The translations under genes were made by a program, and so were the position numbers. From assembly GCF_029223285.1 (NCBI RefSeq), contig NZ_JARHUJ010000001.1, positions 620,001-684,000 on the forward strand: a DNA stretch of 64,000 bases. The letters run 5' to 3'. Below the pieces are notes generated by a model, which saw nothing but the letters and a program-made list of their open reading frames with translations, did no database searches and was not told the origin of the DNA. Positions 9,401-18,617 of the stretch are shown piece after piece. This stretch comes from Paraflavitalea sp. CAU 1676 (GTDB lineage Bacteria > Bacteroidota > Bacteroidia > Chitinophagales > Chitinophagaceae). The first letter of the stretch is position 1. Every line of letters begins with the position of its first letter.

Positions 9401-10414
9401 TTAGTGCACGATTAATTCGCTTTTTAATACCACATTTTCGTAAGGAATATCCTGCCGGTTGATCTTGGTGTCCAGTAGTTTGAACAGCAATTCGGTGGCC
9501 CTGGCTCCCTGGTCGTAAGGGAACTGCTCTACCGAAGCGATGGGCGGGTAATCGAGATAGCGGGTTACCGAAACATTGGCATAGCTTACGAAGCTGATAT
9601 CCTTATCGATCTTTAATTTCTTTTGCCGCGCATAATGGATGGCGTCCAACGCCACATAATCATTAAATACCAATACCGCCGTGGGTTTCTTCTTCATCGA
9701 CAGCAAGGTATCCAAAGCCTGCTGCGTGCTTTCGGTCGAAAGGTCGGTGCTCACGATCAGCGACTCATCTGCCGGCAGTTTATGCTTTTTGAGCGCTTCG
9801 TAATAACCGGCCAGCCGTTCGTTCTTGATGCCCAGGGTGGCAGGCCCCTGGATATATCCTATGGTCTTGTGTCCTTTGTTGATGAGGAACTCTACCGCCT
9901 CGATCGAACTGTGGTACAGGTTGCAGCTTACCGAATGCACATCAGGCGCATCGGGCACCCGGTCGAAGAACACGACCGGAATATCATAGCTCTTCATTTG
10001 CTCAAAATGCTCGATCTGCGTGGTGTTCTTGGAAATGGAAGCGAGAATGCCGTCCACACGGTGCTTCTTCATCGTTTCCAATATCCTTTTCTCATTCTCG
10101 ATATCGTCGTGCGACTGACCGATCAGTACGATATAGTTATTTTGTAATGCGATCGTCTCGATGCCATTGATGGCCGAGGAAAAGAACTCTTCCCGCAGGT
10201 TGGGTAAAATGACGCCGATCGTAAAGGTCTTCCGCTGTTTGAAGAAAATAGCCGTTTGGTTGGGCTCGTAGTTCAACTCAGCCGCCATCTTCTTCACTGC
10301 CAGCCTCGTACGCAATCCAATACTGGGATGATCGTGCAAGGCGCGCGAAACAGTTGAAATGGAAATGTTGAGCCGCTGCGCTATTTCTTTAATGGTCGGA
10401 AGCTTTTTCTCCAT
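9401..10414 (-). CDS. LacI family transcriptional regulator
   Basis: 337 residues from ATG 10414; the frame stays open 150 bases further up but that part is not family-like. Residues ~5-55 are the LacI DNA-binding head: helix-turn-helix TIKEIAQRLNISISTVSRALHDHPSIG, then the minor-groove hinge region RLAVKKMAAELNYEPNQTA. The remainder is the periplasmic-binding-protein-like sensor (TIGVILPNLREEFFSSAINGIE, IPVVFFDRVPD, TAVLVFNDYVALDAI, SFVSYANVSVTRYLDYPP). The gene is divergent from the DUF1549/DUF1553 operon starting at 10537, with two inverted repeats in the 122-base space, so control of that operon and of itself in response to a sugar ligand is a reasonable inference. The ligand is unknown. 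Confidence 0.93.
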   Translation of the reverse strand: MEKKLPTIKEIAQRLNISISTVSRALHDHPSIGLRTRLAVKKMAAELNYEPNQTAIFFKQRKTFTIGVILPNLREEFFSSAINGIETIALQNNYIVLIGQSHDDIENEKRILETMKKHRVDGILASISKNTTQIEHFEQMKSYDIPVVFFDRVPDAPDVHSVSCNLYHSSIEAVEFLINKGHKTIGYIQGPATLGIKNERLAGYYEALKKHKLPADESLIVSTDLSTESTQQALDTLLSMKKKPTAVLVFNDYVALDAIHYARQKKLKIDKDISFVSYANVSVTRYLDYPPIASVEQFPYDQGARATELLFKLLDTKINRQDIPYENVVLKSELIVH

Positions 10415-10457
10415 ATGAACGAAAATAAACCGGTAATATATCAAAAAAAAGGCAAAC

Positions 10458-10469
10458 GATTGCGCAATC
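10458..10469. promoter_or_regulatory. Candidate LacI-type operator (perfect 12-bp palindrome)
   Basis: GATTGCGCAATC is a perfect palindrome centred in the space between the divergent LacI gene (start 10414) and the cytochrome/DUF1553 gene (start 10537). A second inverted repeat, AGCAGG-ATGCA-CCTGCT at 10478-10494, lies 9 bases on. LacI-family sites are typically 12-20 bp palindromes with a central CG or GC. Binding is inferred. Confidence 0.45.
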
Positions 10470-10536
10470 CCTGTCTGAGCAGGATGCACCTGCTGCAATT
10501 TATCATTAACTTTAGACGCTATCCAAACGGTTCCAT

Positions 10537-13266
10537 ATGATTGCACCTGCTGTAAAGAAAACATTGTTGGTTGTTGCCGTGTTGGTAGCAGCCGTCCTGA
10601 TATTCACCTTCAGTACCCGAAGCCCTGCCATCGACTTCAACACCGAAGTAAAACCTATCATTAATAAGAAGTGCATTTCCTGCCATGGAGGCGTAAAGCG
10701 CCAGGGAGGTTTCAGCCTGCTGTTCCGTTCAGAGGCATTGGCCAATACCGAATCGGGCAAGCCCGCCATCGTTCCCGGCGATCCGGACAACAGTGAAATG
10801 ATCCGCCGCCTTACGCTACACGATCTTGAGGAAAGGATGCCTTACCATGAAGAACCACTTACCGAAGGCGAAATAAAAATACTCCGCAATTGGGTGAAGC
10901 AAGGAGCCGTATGGGGCGATCACTGGGCTTATGTACCCGTTAAAGAAACCCCTGTGCCGGCATCGGGCAATACCGCCGCCCGAAATGCCATCGATCATTT
11001 TATATACGAAAAACAGGCCGATGCAGGATTGAAGCCTTCGCCCGAAGCAGACAAAGCAACCCTGCTGCGAAGGTTGAGTTTGGATCTTATTGGTATGCAG
11101 GCGCCGGAGGAGTGGGCGCAAACCTATTTAAAGAGTTCGGCAGCAAATGCCTATGACCAATTGGTCGATTCATTACTGGCCTCCCGTCACTTTGGAGAAA
11201 AATGGGCTTCTGTATGGCTCGATATCGCTCGCTACGCCGATACAAAAGGATATGAAAGAGATAGTCCCCGAAACATCTGGCGTTACCGCGACTGGTTGAT
11301 CAGGGCCTTCAATGAAGACAAATCATACGACAAATTCCTGAAGGAACAGATCGCCGGCGACCTGTTACCTCATCCTACCGATGATCAATTGATAGCGACC
11401 GCTTTTCATCGTAACACCCTTACTAACGATGAAGGCGGCACGGACAATGAAGAGTTTCGTACGGCTGCAGTATTGGATCGTGTAAATACTACCTGGGAAG
11501 GTATCATGGGCACAACCTTCGCCTGCGTGCAATGCCACAGTCACCCATACGATCCCTTCACGCATGATGAATATTATAAGTTCCTTGCTTTTTTCAACGA
11601 TACCCGCGATGAGGATACGTATGAAGAGTATCCCCTACTGAGACATTTTACCGATTCGATGAGCAGCGAATTGACGACCTTGATCGATTGGGCAGCGAAA
11701 TATGGTTCACCGGCCGAAGCGCAAAACTGGGAGCGATTCATCAAAACCTGGGAACCTTCTATTCATTCCCTTACTGCCGACGAGCTGGTGAACAGCGCCC
11801 TCGCCGATACCAAGTGGCTGAATTGCCGCAATCACGGCGTAGCGCGGTTGAAGTCCGTTGAACTCACCAACAGAACCGAGCTCCTGATGCGCTACTCGAC
11901 TGGGATTAATGATGGAATATTGACCTTACACATCGATAGCAGCAACGGGCCGGTTGTCAAAAAAATAACCTTGCCGGCGACCAAAGGATGGGAGATCCGT
12001 CGCTTTGAGATACCCGCTACCAATGGCGTTCACCATTTATACCTCAACTATAGCAGCGCAAGTCTTACGAATCCCGAAGCAAGTGGCGCCACATTCGATT
12101 GGTTTCATTTTTCGGCACCGTTTCCCGGAAAAGGTCAGCCAGGCTATGCTGCCCAGGAAGCACGTTGGTGGGGCCTGCTGAACAAAGGAGTACCCACTAC
12201 ACCCATCATGATGGACAACCCTGCCGACATGCACCGTCCTACGCAAGTATTTGAAAGAGGCAATTGGCTGGTAAAAGGAAAAGAGGTCAAGGCCGACGTA
12301 CCTCATGCCCTGAACCGGTTTCCCGACAAAGCGCCGCGTAACAGGCTTGGCCTGGCCATGTGGCTCACCCAAACCGACAACCCACTCACCGCACGCACGA
12401 TGGTAAACAGGGTATGGGAGCAGTTCTTTGGGGCCGGGCTCGCAGAAACGCTGGAAGACCTGGGCACACAGGGAGTTTCACCCACCCACCGGGAACTGCT
12501 CGACTATCTTGCCTATCAGTTTATGCACACCGATAAATGGAGTCTTAAAAAACTGATGAGGTCGGTTGTACTATCCGCCACCTATCGGCAGGATTCAAAG
12601 GCAACCAAAGAATTGATTGAAAAGGACCCTTACAATAAGTATTATGCCCGGGGAGCAAGAGTTCGCCTCTCGGCAGAGCAGGTGCGTGATCAGTCGCTAT
12701 GCATCAGTGGATTGATCAGTACAAAAATGTTTGGACCTCCGGTATACCCCTATCAGCCGGATGGTATCTGGCTGTCGCCCTATAACGGTGCCCAATGGAA
12801 AAATGCGCCTGGTGAAGACGGACATAGAAGGGCCGTGTATACCTACTGGAAACGAACAGCTCCTTATCCATCGATGATCACCTTCGATGGTGCGCCGCGT
12901 GAGTTGTGTGCAGCCAGGCGTATCCGTACCAATACCCCTTTGCAGGCGCTCGTAACAATGAACGATGAAGCCTATCTGGACATGGCCCGTCATATGGCCT
13001 ACCGGATGCAGCAATTGGAGGCAACCGATGTACAGAAGCAGATCAGCAAAGGATACGAACTGGCTATGTACAAAGCCATTACTCCTGCAAGGCTGCAGGC
13101 GCTTTCGGCGCTCTATCAAAAAGCATTGAAACAGTTCAGCCAGGATAAAGCGAAAACCTGCGCCATGATCGGTGTGATGGATGAACACAACAATCCCGAA
13201 ACGGCGGCCCTGGTGGTTACCGCCAATGCCATGCTGAACCTGGACGAACTGATCACTAAAAACTGA
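10537..13266 (+). CDS. Planctomycete-type cytochrome C / DUF1549 / DUF1553 protein
   Basis: 909 residues. A single N-terminal membrane segment (residues ~8-27) anchors the protein, with the rest expected outside the inner membrane. PSCyt1 (planctomycete cytochrome) comes first, with one heme motif CISCHGG near residue 47 and GFSLLFRSEALANTESGKPAIVPGDPDNSEMI. DUF1549 (PSCyt2) spans ~145-350 (RHFGEKWASVWLDIARYADTKGYE, CVQCHSHPYDPFTHDEYY, which adds a second CxxCH). DUF1553 fills ~600-880 (LTARTMVNRVWEQFFGAGLAETLEDLG, RRAVYTYWKRTAPYP, CAARRIRTNTPLQALVTMND). These proteins occur with DUF1501 partners in Planctomycetes and Bacteroidota; roles in carbohydrate oxidation are suspected but not settled. 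It is first of a four-gene co-directional run and divergent from the LacI gene. Confidence 0.9.
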   Translation: MIAPAVKKTLLVVAVLVAAVLIFTFSTRSPAIDFNTEVKPIINKKCISCHGGVKRQGGFSLLFRSEALANTESGKPAIVPGDPDNSEMIRRLTLHDLEERMPYHEEPLTEGEIKILRNWVKQGAVWGDHWAYVPVKETPVPASGNTAARNAIDHFIYEKQADAGLKPSPEADKATLLRRLSLDLIGMQAPEEWAQTYLKSSAANAYDQLVDSLLASRHFGEKWASVWLDIARYADTKGYERDSPRNIWRYRDWLIRAFNEDKSYDKFLKEQIAGDLLPHPTDDQLIATAFHRNTLTNDEGGTDNEEFRTAAVLDRVNTTWEGIMGTTFACVQCHSHPYDPFTHDEYYKFLAFFNDTRDEDTYEEYPLLRHFTDSMSSELTTLIDWAAKYGSPAEAQNWERFIKTWEPSIHSLTADELVNSALADTKWLNCRNHGVARLKSVELTNRTELLMRYSTGINDGILTLHIDSSNGPVVKKITLPATKGWEIRRFEIPATNGVHHLYLNYSSASLTNPEASGATFDWFHFSAPFPGKGQPGYAAQEARWWGLLNKGVPTTPIMMDNPADMHRPTQVFERGNWLVKGKEVKADVPHALNRFPDKAPRNRLGLAMWLTQTDNPLTARTMVNRVWEQFFGAGLAETLEDLGTQGVSPTHRELLDYLAYQFMHTDKWSLKKLMRSVVLSATYRQDSKATKELIEKDPYNKYYARGARVRLSAEQVRDQSLCISGLISTKMFGPPVYPYQPDGIWLSPYNGAQWKNAPGEDGHRRAVYTYWKRTAPYPSMITFDGAPRELCAARRIRTNTPLQALVTMNDEAYLDMARHMAYRMQQLEATDVQKQISKGYELAMYKAITPARLQALSALYQKALKQFSQDKAKTCAMIGVMDEHNNPETAALVVTANAMLNLDELITKN

Positions 13267-13285
13267 TACAACGTATTCAGAGCAT

Positions 13286-14797
13286 ATGACACAAAAAGAA
13301 TTGCATACCCAGCGCCTCGTCAAAGAAGCAAATGAACGGGCTGCACACTATCATTCGCGGAGGCACTTTCTCCGGGAAAGTGCCATGGGGCTCGGTGCTT
13401 TGGCCATGGGCTCCCTGTTTGGTGGTTGTAAGGATGATAAAGAGCAAGCCATCAGCAAGGTGGCGTTTGATGCGGCCAATCCACTCGCATCCAAACAGCC
13501 CTTGTTTCCTGGCAGGGCCAAATCCGTGATCTACCTGCACATGGCAGGAGCTCCATCCCAACTCGAACTATTCGATTACAAACCCGAACTGCTTAAACTG
13601 GATGGACAGGCCTGCCCGCAATCTCTCCTCGAAGGCAAGCGCTTTGCATTTATAAGAGGAGTACCCAAAATGCTGGGACCACAGGCTGCCTTCAAACAGC
13701 GGGGACAAAGCGGCGCCTGGGTTTCTGACCACCTGCCGCACCTGGCCAGCGTTGCCGATGAAATAAGCTTCCTGAAGGCAGTTACTACCGATCAGTTCAA
13801 TCATGGACCTGCACAATTGCTGATACATACCGGAGCGCCGAGGCTCGGCCGTCCCAGTATGGGCGCCTGGGCTACCTATGGATTGGGAACCGAAAACCAG
13901 AACCTACCGGGCTTCGTAGTGCTTACGTCCGGGGGGCGATTTCCCGATGCTGGCAAAAGCGTTTGGGGTAGCGGGTTTCTGCCCAGCGTGTACCAGGGCG
14001 TGCAGTGCCGCAGCGAAGGCGATCCGGTGTTGTTTATCAACGATCCGGAAGGCATCGACCGCGACCTGCGTAAAGCGTCTATTGATGCCATCAATGAAGT
14101 GAACCGTCAGCAATATGCCGAGTTCCAGGATCCCGAAACACTCTCCCGGATAGCTCAATACGAAATGGCCTACCGCATGCAGATATCTGTGCCGGAGGTA
14201 ATGAACATCAACGACGAGCCGCAATACATACACGATATGTATGGCACGCAACCTGGTAAGTCCTGTTATGCCAATAACGTGCTGCTGGCGCGGAAGCTGG
14301 TTGAGAAAGGAGTTCGATTTGTACAGTTGTTCGATTGGGGTTGGGATAGTCACGGTACCGATGCCGGAGGAGCAATAGACGTTGGTTTCATTAATAAATG
14401 TCGGCAGATCGATAAAGCCACTACCGCCTTATTGCTTGATCTTAAGCAAAGAGGCCTGCTCGAAGATACGCTGGTGGTATGGGGTGGTGAATTTGGCAGA
14501 ACGCCTATGATGGAGAACCGCGATGGTAAACAGAATCCTTTCAAAGGGCGCGACCACCACGTAGAAGCCTTCACCATCTGGATGGCAGGCGGAGGCATTA
14601 AGCGGGGAGCCAGTTTTGGCGAAACCGACGAGATCGGTTATGCAGCCGTCAGCGGTAAAACAACTGCTTTCGATATACAAGCAACTATACTCAATCAATT
14701 GGGCTTTGATCACGAAAAATTCACCTACCAATTCCAGGGCAGGCCATTCCGCCTCACCGATGTGCATGGCCGGGTAATAGAAGAGATCATAGCATAA
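13286..14797 (+). CDS. DUF1501 family exported protein
   Basis: 503 residues. Near residues 28-50 a twin-arginine-like stretch (SRRHFLRES) runs into a short hydrophobic segment ending GSLFGGC, so export by Tat and possible lipidation are suggested. The body has the DUF1501 sulfatase-like (alkaline phosphatase superfamily) pattern: KSVIYLHMAGAPSQLELFDYKP, HLASVADEISFLKAVTTDQFNHGPAQLLIHTG, RFVQLFDWGWDSHGT, LVVWGGEFGRTPM and GRDHHVEAFTIWMAGGG. It starts 19 bases after the DUF1553 gene. DUF1549/DUF1553 and DUF1501 genes are classic neighbours and probably act together in the periplasm; the reaction is unknown. Confidence 0.93.
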   Translation: MTQKELHTQRLVKEANERAAHYHSRRHFLRESAMGLGALAMGSLFGGCKDDKEQAISKVAFDAANPLASKQPLFPGRAKSVIYLHMAGAPSQLELFDYKPELLKLDGQACPQSLLEGKRFAFIRGVPKMLGPQAAFKQRGQSGAWVSDHLPHLASVADEISFLKAVTTDQFNHGPAQLLIHTGAPRLGRPSMGAWATYGLGTENQNLPGFVVLTSGGRFPDAGKSVWGSGFLPSVYQGVQCRSEGDPVLFINDPEGIDRDLRKASIDAINEVNRQQYAEFQDPETLSRIAQYEMAYRMQISVPEVMNINDEPQYIHDMYGTQPGKSCYANNVLLARKLVEKGVRFVQLFDWGWDSHGTDAGGAIDVGFINKCRQIDKATTALLLDLKQRGLLEDTLVVWGGEFGRTPMMENRDGKQNPFKGRDHHVEAFTIWMAGGGIKRGASFGETDEIGYAAVSGKTTAFDIQATILNQLGFDHEKFTYQFQGRPFRLTDVHGRVIEEIIA

Positions 14798-14821
14798 AAA
14801 AATAAAAACAACCAACAACAT

Positions 14822-15751
14822 ATGCCTTTAAGCCGCAGAAAGTTTTTTGGATTGGGCGCATCAGCCACCACTGCTATGATGCTGTCGTCATTAGAAACAT
14901 TTGCACAGGAAAAACATGCCTTCCCGGCAGCCAAAGGATTTTCACTGAAGATCATGGCCACCAACTGGGGCTTCAGGGGCACCACCGATGAGTTTTGTGC
15001 CAAAGTGAAAAAAGAAGGTTACGATGGCATTGAATTGTGGTGGCCCGGCGATCAGGCATCGCGCGATGAGTTGTTCACCGCCTTGAAAAAGCATGGACTG
15101 GAAGTGGGATTCCTTTGCGGAGGATCTTCCAGCAACCCACAGCAGCACCTTACGGAGTTCAAGACCGCTGTAGATGCAGCGGCAAACAATACAGCTCAAA
15201 AGCCTTTGTACCTTAATTGCCATTCAGGTCGCGACTATTTCACCTTCGAGCAAAACCAGGCATTCATCGATCATACCACCCAGCTGGCGAAGAAAACAGG
15301 TATCCGCATATGTCATGAAACACATCGTTCGCGTATCCTCTTTGCTGCGTCTGTGGCCAGGCAGTATATGGAGAAATTGCCCGATCTGCGGCTGACGCTC
15401 GATATATCGCATTGGTGCACCGTGCATGAAAGCCTGTTGGGCGATCAGCCCGAAACAGTGGCACTGGCGCTCGACCGCACCGATCATATCCACGCCCGCG
15501 TAGGTCATCCCGAAGGTCCACAGGTAAGCGATCCGCGGGCTCCCGAATGGGAAGGCGCCGTGAAAACGCATATCGGCTGGTGGGATGCCATTGTAGAGAA
15601 GAAGAAAAAAGCAGGACAGCCATTAACGATATTGACCGAGTTTGGTCCTCCCGATTATATGCCCACCTTGCCCTATACCCGTCAGCCCCTGGCCGACCAG
15701 TGGGCCATCAATGTGCATATGATGCAAATGCTCAGAAAGCGATATTCATAA
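14822..15751 (+). CDS. Exported sugar phosphate isomerase/epimerase-like TIM barrel
   Basis: 309 residues. The N terminus MPLSRRKFFGLGASATTAMM...TFAQ is a twin-arginine type signal. The rest is an AP-endonuclease-2/xylose-isomerase-like TIM barrel: GYDGIELWWPGDQASRDELF, KKHGLEVGFLCGG, LYLNCHSGRDYF, GIRICHETHRSRILFA, LRLTLDISHWCTVHES, DHIHARVGHPEGPQV and ILTEFGPPDYMPTLPY. Acidic and histidine metal ligands of the family (E in CHETH, D in LDISHW, H in HIHARVGH, E in LTEFGPP) are present. Known relatives isomerise sugars or inosose-like compounds. It begins 24 bases after the DUF1501 gene, in the same LacI-flanked operon, which supports a role in sugar processing outside the cytoplasm. Confidence 0.88.
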   Translation: MPLSRRKFFGLGASATTAMMLSSLETFAQEKHAFPAAKGFSLKIMATNWGFRGTTDEFCAKVKKEGYDGIELWWPGDQASRDELFTALKKHGLEVGFLCGGSSSNPQQHLTEFKTAVDAAANNTAQKPLYLNCHSGRDYFTFEQNQAFIDHTTQLAKKTGIRICHETHRSRILFAASVARQYMEKLPDLRLTLDISHWCTVHESLLGDQPETVALALDRTDHIHARVGHPEGPQVSDPRAPEWEGAVKTHIGWWDAIVEKKKKAGQPLTILTEFGPPDYMPTLPYTRQPLADQWAINVHMMQMLRKRYS

Positions 15752-15845
15752 GCCGGTAGCCGCCGGATGTAGGGTGGCCAGTACTCCTGTATCAAGCAGC
15801 TCCCGCAACAGTTCATAACGTAACACGAGGTTCTATCTATTCCAT

Positions 15846-17249
15846 ATGTTTTCATTAGTTGGTCATTTCCATCCCGTATTCGTACACCTGCCGATCGGTA
15901 TACTGGTGCTTGCAGGTATACTCCAGTTCCTCGAGCGCCGGAAGCCCGCCGCCGGACTGGAACAAGCGATCAATATATCGCTCCTCTTCGGTATGATCAG
16001 TGCGGTCATATCTTGTATAACCGGCTATTTCCTGTCGCGTAGTGATGATTATGATGAACAACTCGTCAATCAGCATCAGTGGCTGGGCATCGCAGTAGCC
16101 GCGCTGGCCATCGTATTGTATTTCCTGCGCAGAAGGCAACAGGGTAAACGCTGGCATTGGCCCATGATGATCGGGTTGATGGTCTTGATCACGCTCACAG
16201 GCCATGTAGGTGGCTCGCTCACCCATGGATCCGACTACCTCACAAAAGCCTTCGGCTCGTTCGGTAAGGAAGATACAGCCCGCCGCGCAGCCATTGCCAA
16301 TGTGCAGGAAGCGGCAGCCTATGCAGACGTTATTCAACCCCTGCTGCAGGAGAAATGCTACAGTTGTCACAACAAGAACAAGCAAAAAGGCAGCTACCGC
16401 ATGGATGAACAGGCGCTGTTGATCAAAGGAGGTAAAACAGGTGTTGCCATCATACCCGGTAAAGCCGGAGAAGGCGACCTGATGAAGAGACTGCTGCTCC
16501 CCAAGGAACATGAAGATCATATGCCGCCTAAAGAGAAACCGCAACTTTCCGAGCAGGAGCTCGCCCTGTTGCACTGGTGGGTAGCTTCAGGTGCTTCTTT
16601 TGATAAAAAGGTAAAAGAGCTTGAACAACCGGAAGCCATCAAACCCGCCTTGCTGGCCCTGCAAAATAAATCGGGCACTCCCGAAAAGAAGCTGGCAGCA
16701 GCAATACCCGCCGAGCCGGTGGCAAAAGCCGACGACAGCGCATTGAAGAGAATACGATCGCTGGGTACGGTCATACTGCCCGTGTCGCAAAACAGTCATT
16801 ACCTGTCGGCCAGTTTCATCACTGCCCGGGGCGTTACCAACAAAGACCTGCAACTGCTGTTGCCCATGAAACAACAGTTGGCCTGGGTAAAGCTAGGCCT
16901 GCCTGCCATCAACGATTCGGCAATGGATTATATCATACAATGCAACAACATCACACGCCTGCAACTGGATCATAGCGGTATATCCGATGCAGGATTACAG
17001 CAACTAAAAAAACTCACCAAACTTCAATACCTCAACCTCGTAGGCACAAAGATCACTGCCAACGGACTGTTACAGTTGAAGGGCATGAAGGGATTGCAAT
17101 CAATTTATTGTTACCAAACCGGGGTTCGCAGAGAAGACTACGCCAGCCTGCAGCAGGCGTTCCCAGGCGTATTGATAGATACCGGTGGATACCAGGTGCC
17201 GCTGTTGCCCACCGATACAACCGAAGTAAAGCCGGCGACCACGAAGTAA
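15846..17249 (+). CDS. DUF2231 membrane protein with planctomycete-type cytochrome and LRR-like tail
   Basis: 467 residues. The first ~130 hold four hydrophobic helices of DUF2231 type, opening VGHFHPVFVHLPIGILVLAG with the conserved HP/H pattern often linked to heme or electron transfer. Then comes one c-type heme site (CYSCHNKNKQKGSYRMDE) in a planctomycete cytochrome domain (IIPGKAGEGDLMKRLLLPKEHEDHMPP, LLHWWVASGASFD). Residues ~330-450 contain leucine-rich-repeat-like turns (LQLDHSGISDAGLQQLKKLTKLQYLNLVGTKI split over two units). It lies 94 bases behind the isomerase gene and ends the operon before a strong hairpin. A role in passing electrons from the exported enzymes to the membrane is inferred. 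Confidence 0.88.
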   Translation: MFSLVGHFHPVFVHLPIGILVLAGILQFLERRKPAAGLEQAINISLLFGMISAVISCITGYFLSRSDDYDEQLVNQHQWLGIAVAALAIVLYFLRRRQQGKRWHWPMMIGLMVLITLTGHVGGSLTHGSDYLTKAFGSFGKEDTARRAAIANVQEAAAYADVIQPLLQEKCYSCHNKNKQKGSYRMDEQALLIKGGKTGVAIIPGKAGEGDLMKRLLLPKEHEDHMPPKEKPQLSEQELALLHWWVASGASFDKKVKELEQPEAIKPALLALQNKSGTPEKKLAAAIPAEPVAKADDSALKRIRSLGTVILPVSQNSHYLSASFITARGVTNKDLQLLLPMKQQLAWVKLGLPAINDSAMDYIIQCNNITRLQLDHSGISDAGLQQLKKLTKLQYLNLVGTKITANGLLQLKGMKGLQSIYCYQTGVRREDYASLQQAFPGVLIDTGGYQVPLLPTDTTEVKPATTK

Positions 17250-17274
17250 GCCTTTGACATCCGCCTATAAATTG

Positions 17275-17306
17275 CAACGGCGCGACAGTAGAAAGTCGCG
17301 CCGTTG
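17275..17306. terminator. Bidirectional hairpin between convergent genes
   Basis: Perfect 12-bp stem CAACGGCGCGAC (17275-17286) with 17295-17306, 8-base loop, between the DUF2231-cytochrome stop at 17249 and the enoyl-CoA hydratase stop at 17327. GC-rich, but no long U-tract on either side. Confidence 0.6.
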
Positions 17307-17326
17307 TCATATAAAGTCAGTAAGGA

Positions 17327-18100
17327 CTATTTTCCCTTGAATACCGGCTTACGTTTTTCAAGAAATGCCGAGGCGCCCTCCACCATGTCTTCCGTAGCAA
17401 AGCATTCACCGAATTTCTGCACTTCATAGTCATAGCCCTGCTGGGTATGATCGAAGTTGTTGACGCAGGCGATGATACTGGCCACGGCGATAGGCGCTTT
17501 GGAGATGATCGTTTGTAATAGCTCTTTAACGGTCGTCAACAGTTCCCTCGGCGGCACGATCGCATTGATCATACCAATGCTTTTGGCTTCCTGCGCATCG
17601 ATCATTCTGCCACTCATTAGAAGTTCCATGGCCCTGCCTTTGCCCGCCACCTGTACCAGTCTTTGCGTGCCGCCATAACCGGGAATAAGACCAAGGTTTA
17701 CTTCGGGCTGGCCGAATTTGGCATTGTCGGCGGCGATCATGAAATGACAGGCAAGGGCGAGTTCGCATCCGCCACCCAGTGCAAAGCCATTCACAGCAGC
17801 CACAATGGGTTTGGGCGAACGCTCTATTTTGAAGAAAACATCATGTCCTTTTTTGGAGAGGGCCTGGCCCTGCTCTTTCGTCAAACCCTGAAACTCACTG
17901 ATGTCTGCTCCGGCTACAAAGGCCTTGATGCCCGATCCGGTAATGATGGCCGCCTTGATGTCGGGGTTGCTATACACTTCATCTACCGCCCGCCCCAGTT
18001 CCTCCATGACGGTCTTATTGATCGCATTGAGTTTGTCGGGCCGGTTGATGGTGATCGTACAAATTTGTTCTTCAGTGGTTACAAGCAAGGTTTGATACAT
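17327..18100 (-). CDS. Enoyl-CoA hydratase/isomerase family protein (crotonase)
   Basis: 257 residues, the usual length for short-chain enoyl-CoA hydratases, which add water across the 2-enoyl-CoA double bond in fatty acid or amino acid breakdown in the cytosol. The oxyanion-hole segments are clear: GSGIKAFVAGADISEFQG and FALGGGCELALACHFMIAAD. The two catalytic acids fit GGGCELALAC and FGQPEVNLGLIPGYGGTQRL, so it is probably an active hydratase and not a mere isomerase. The start codon lies 19 bases after the stop of the small lipoprotein gene 18120-18617, so the two may share a transcript; a near-consensus box (AATCTTTG) also sits just before the ATG. The exact acyl chain preference is not visible. 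Confidence 0.93.
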   Translation of the reverse strand: MYQTLLVTTEEQICTITINRPDKLNAINKTVMEELGRAVDEVYSNPDIKAAIITGSGIKAFVAGADISEFQGLTKEQGQALSKKGHDVFFKIERSPKPIVAAVNGFALGGGCELALACHFMIAADNAKFGQPEVNLGLIPGYGGTQRLVQVAGKGRAMELLMSGRMIDAQEAKSIGMINAIVPPRELLTTVKELLQTIISKAPIAVASIIACVNNFDHTQQGYDYEVQKFGECFATEDMVEGASAFLEKRKPVFKGK

Positions 18101-18119
18101 GACAAAGATTTTCTCAAAT

Positions 18120-18617
18120 CTAAGGAATGTCTTCTATATAGGCAGTCAATCGGTTTTCCAGTTTGCCCTTGCCGTATTTGTCCCAGAAAGTAACCACGAT
18201 CTGGTACTCCTGCTGCCAGTCCATCGGCTTTCCGGTGTTGACGGTGCATTTAAGGTCGGTGGCTTTTTCCTTGTCCCATACATCGTTGCCTTTAAAAAGG
18301 TCGGGTTCGGTGAGCAATGTTTTGCCGGTGCTGTCGATGATCTTGAGTGAGCAGCCTACCGATACTTTACCTTCTTTAACCACCAGGCCCTTTACGCCCT
18401 GGTTCACCACGGCAAAGCTTTCGCCCAATACTACCTGGTTATGAGAAACTTTCTCGCCATTCATAATGCGCACTACATCTTTAGGCTCCATATTTTTCCA
18501 GCTGGTGGTAATACCATTGCTGAGATCTTTTTTCATGCCCACATTCAATTGAGCGTCGCACGAGGCCAGCATCAGCATAATGATGATGACTGCCAGTATT
18601 TTGTTTGTTCTGAACAT
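18120..18617 (-). CDS. Small lipoprotein of unknown function
   Basis: 165 residues. The N terminus MFRTNKILAVIIIMLMLASC is a lipoprotein signal with the lipobox LASC, placing the mature protein on a membrane facing the periplasm. The mature part reads as a beta-sandwich (VRIMNGEKVSHNQVVLGESFAVVNQGVKGLVVKEGKVSVGCS split by turns; YQIVVTFWDKYGKGKLENRL). No family is recognised and there is no catalytic motif. It is upstream of, and co-directional with, the enoyl-CoA hydratase gene. A one-mismatch promoter box (GATCTTTG) lies ~25 bases before the start. Confidence 0.8.
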   Translation of the reverse strand: MFRTNKILAVIIIMLMLASCDAQLNVGMKKDLSNGITTSWKNMEPKDVVRIMNGEKVSHNQVVLGESFAVVNQGVKGLVVKEGKVSVGCSLKIIDSTGKTLLTEPDLFKGNDVWDKEKATDLKCTVNTGKPMDWQQEYQIVVTFWDKYGKGKLENRLTAYIEDIP

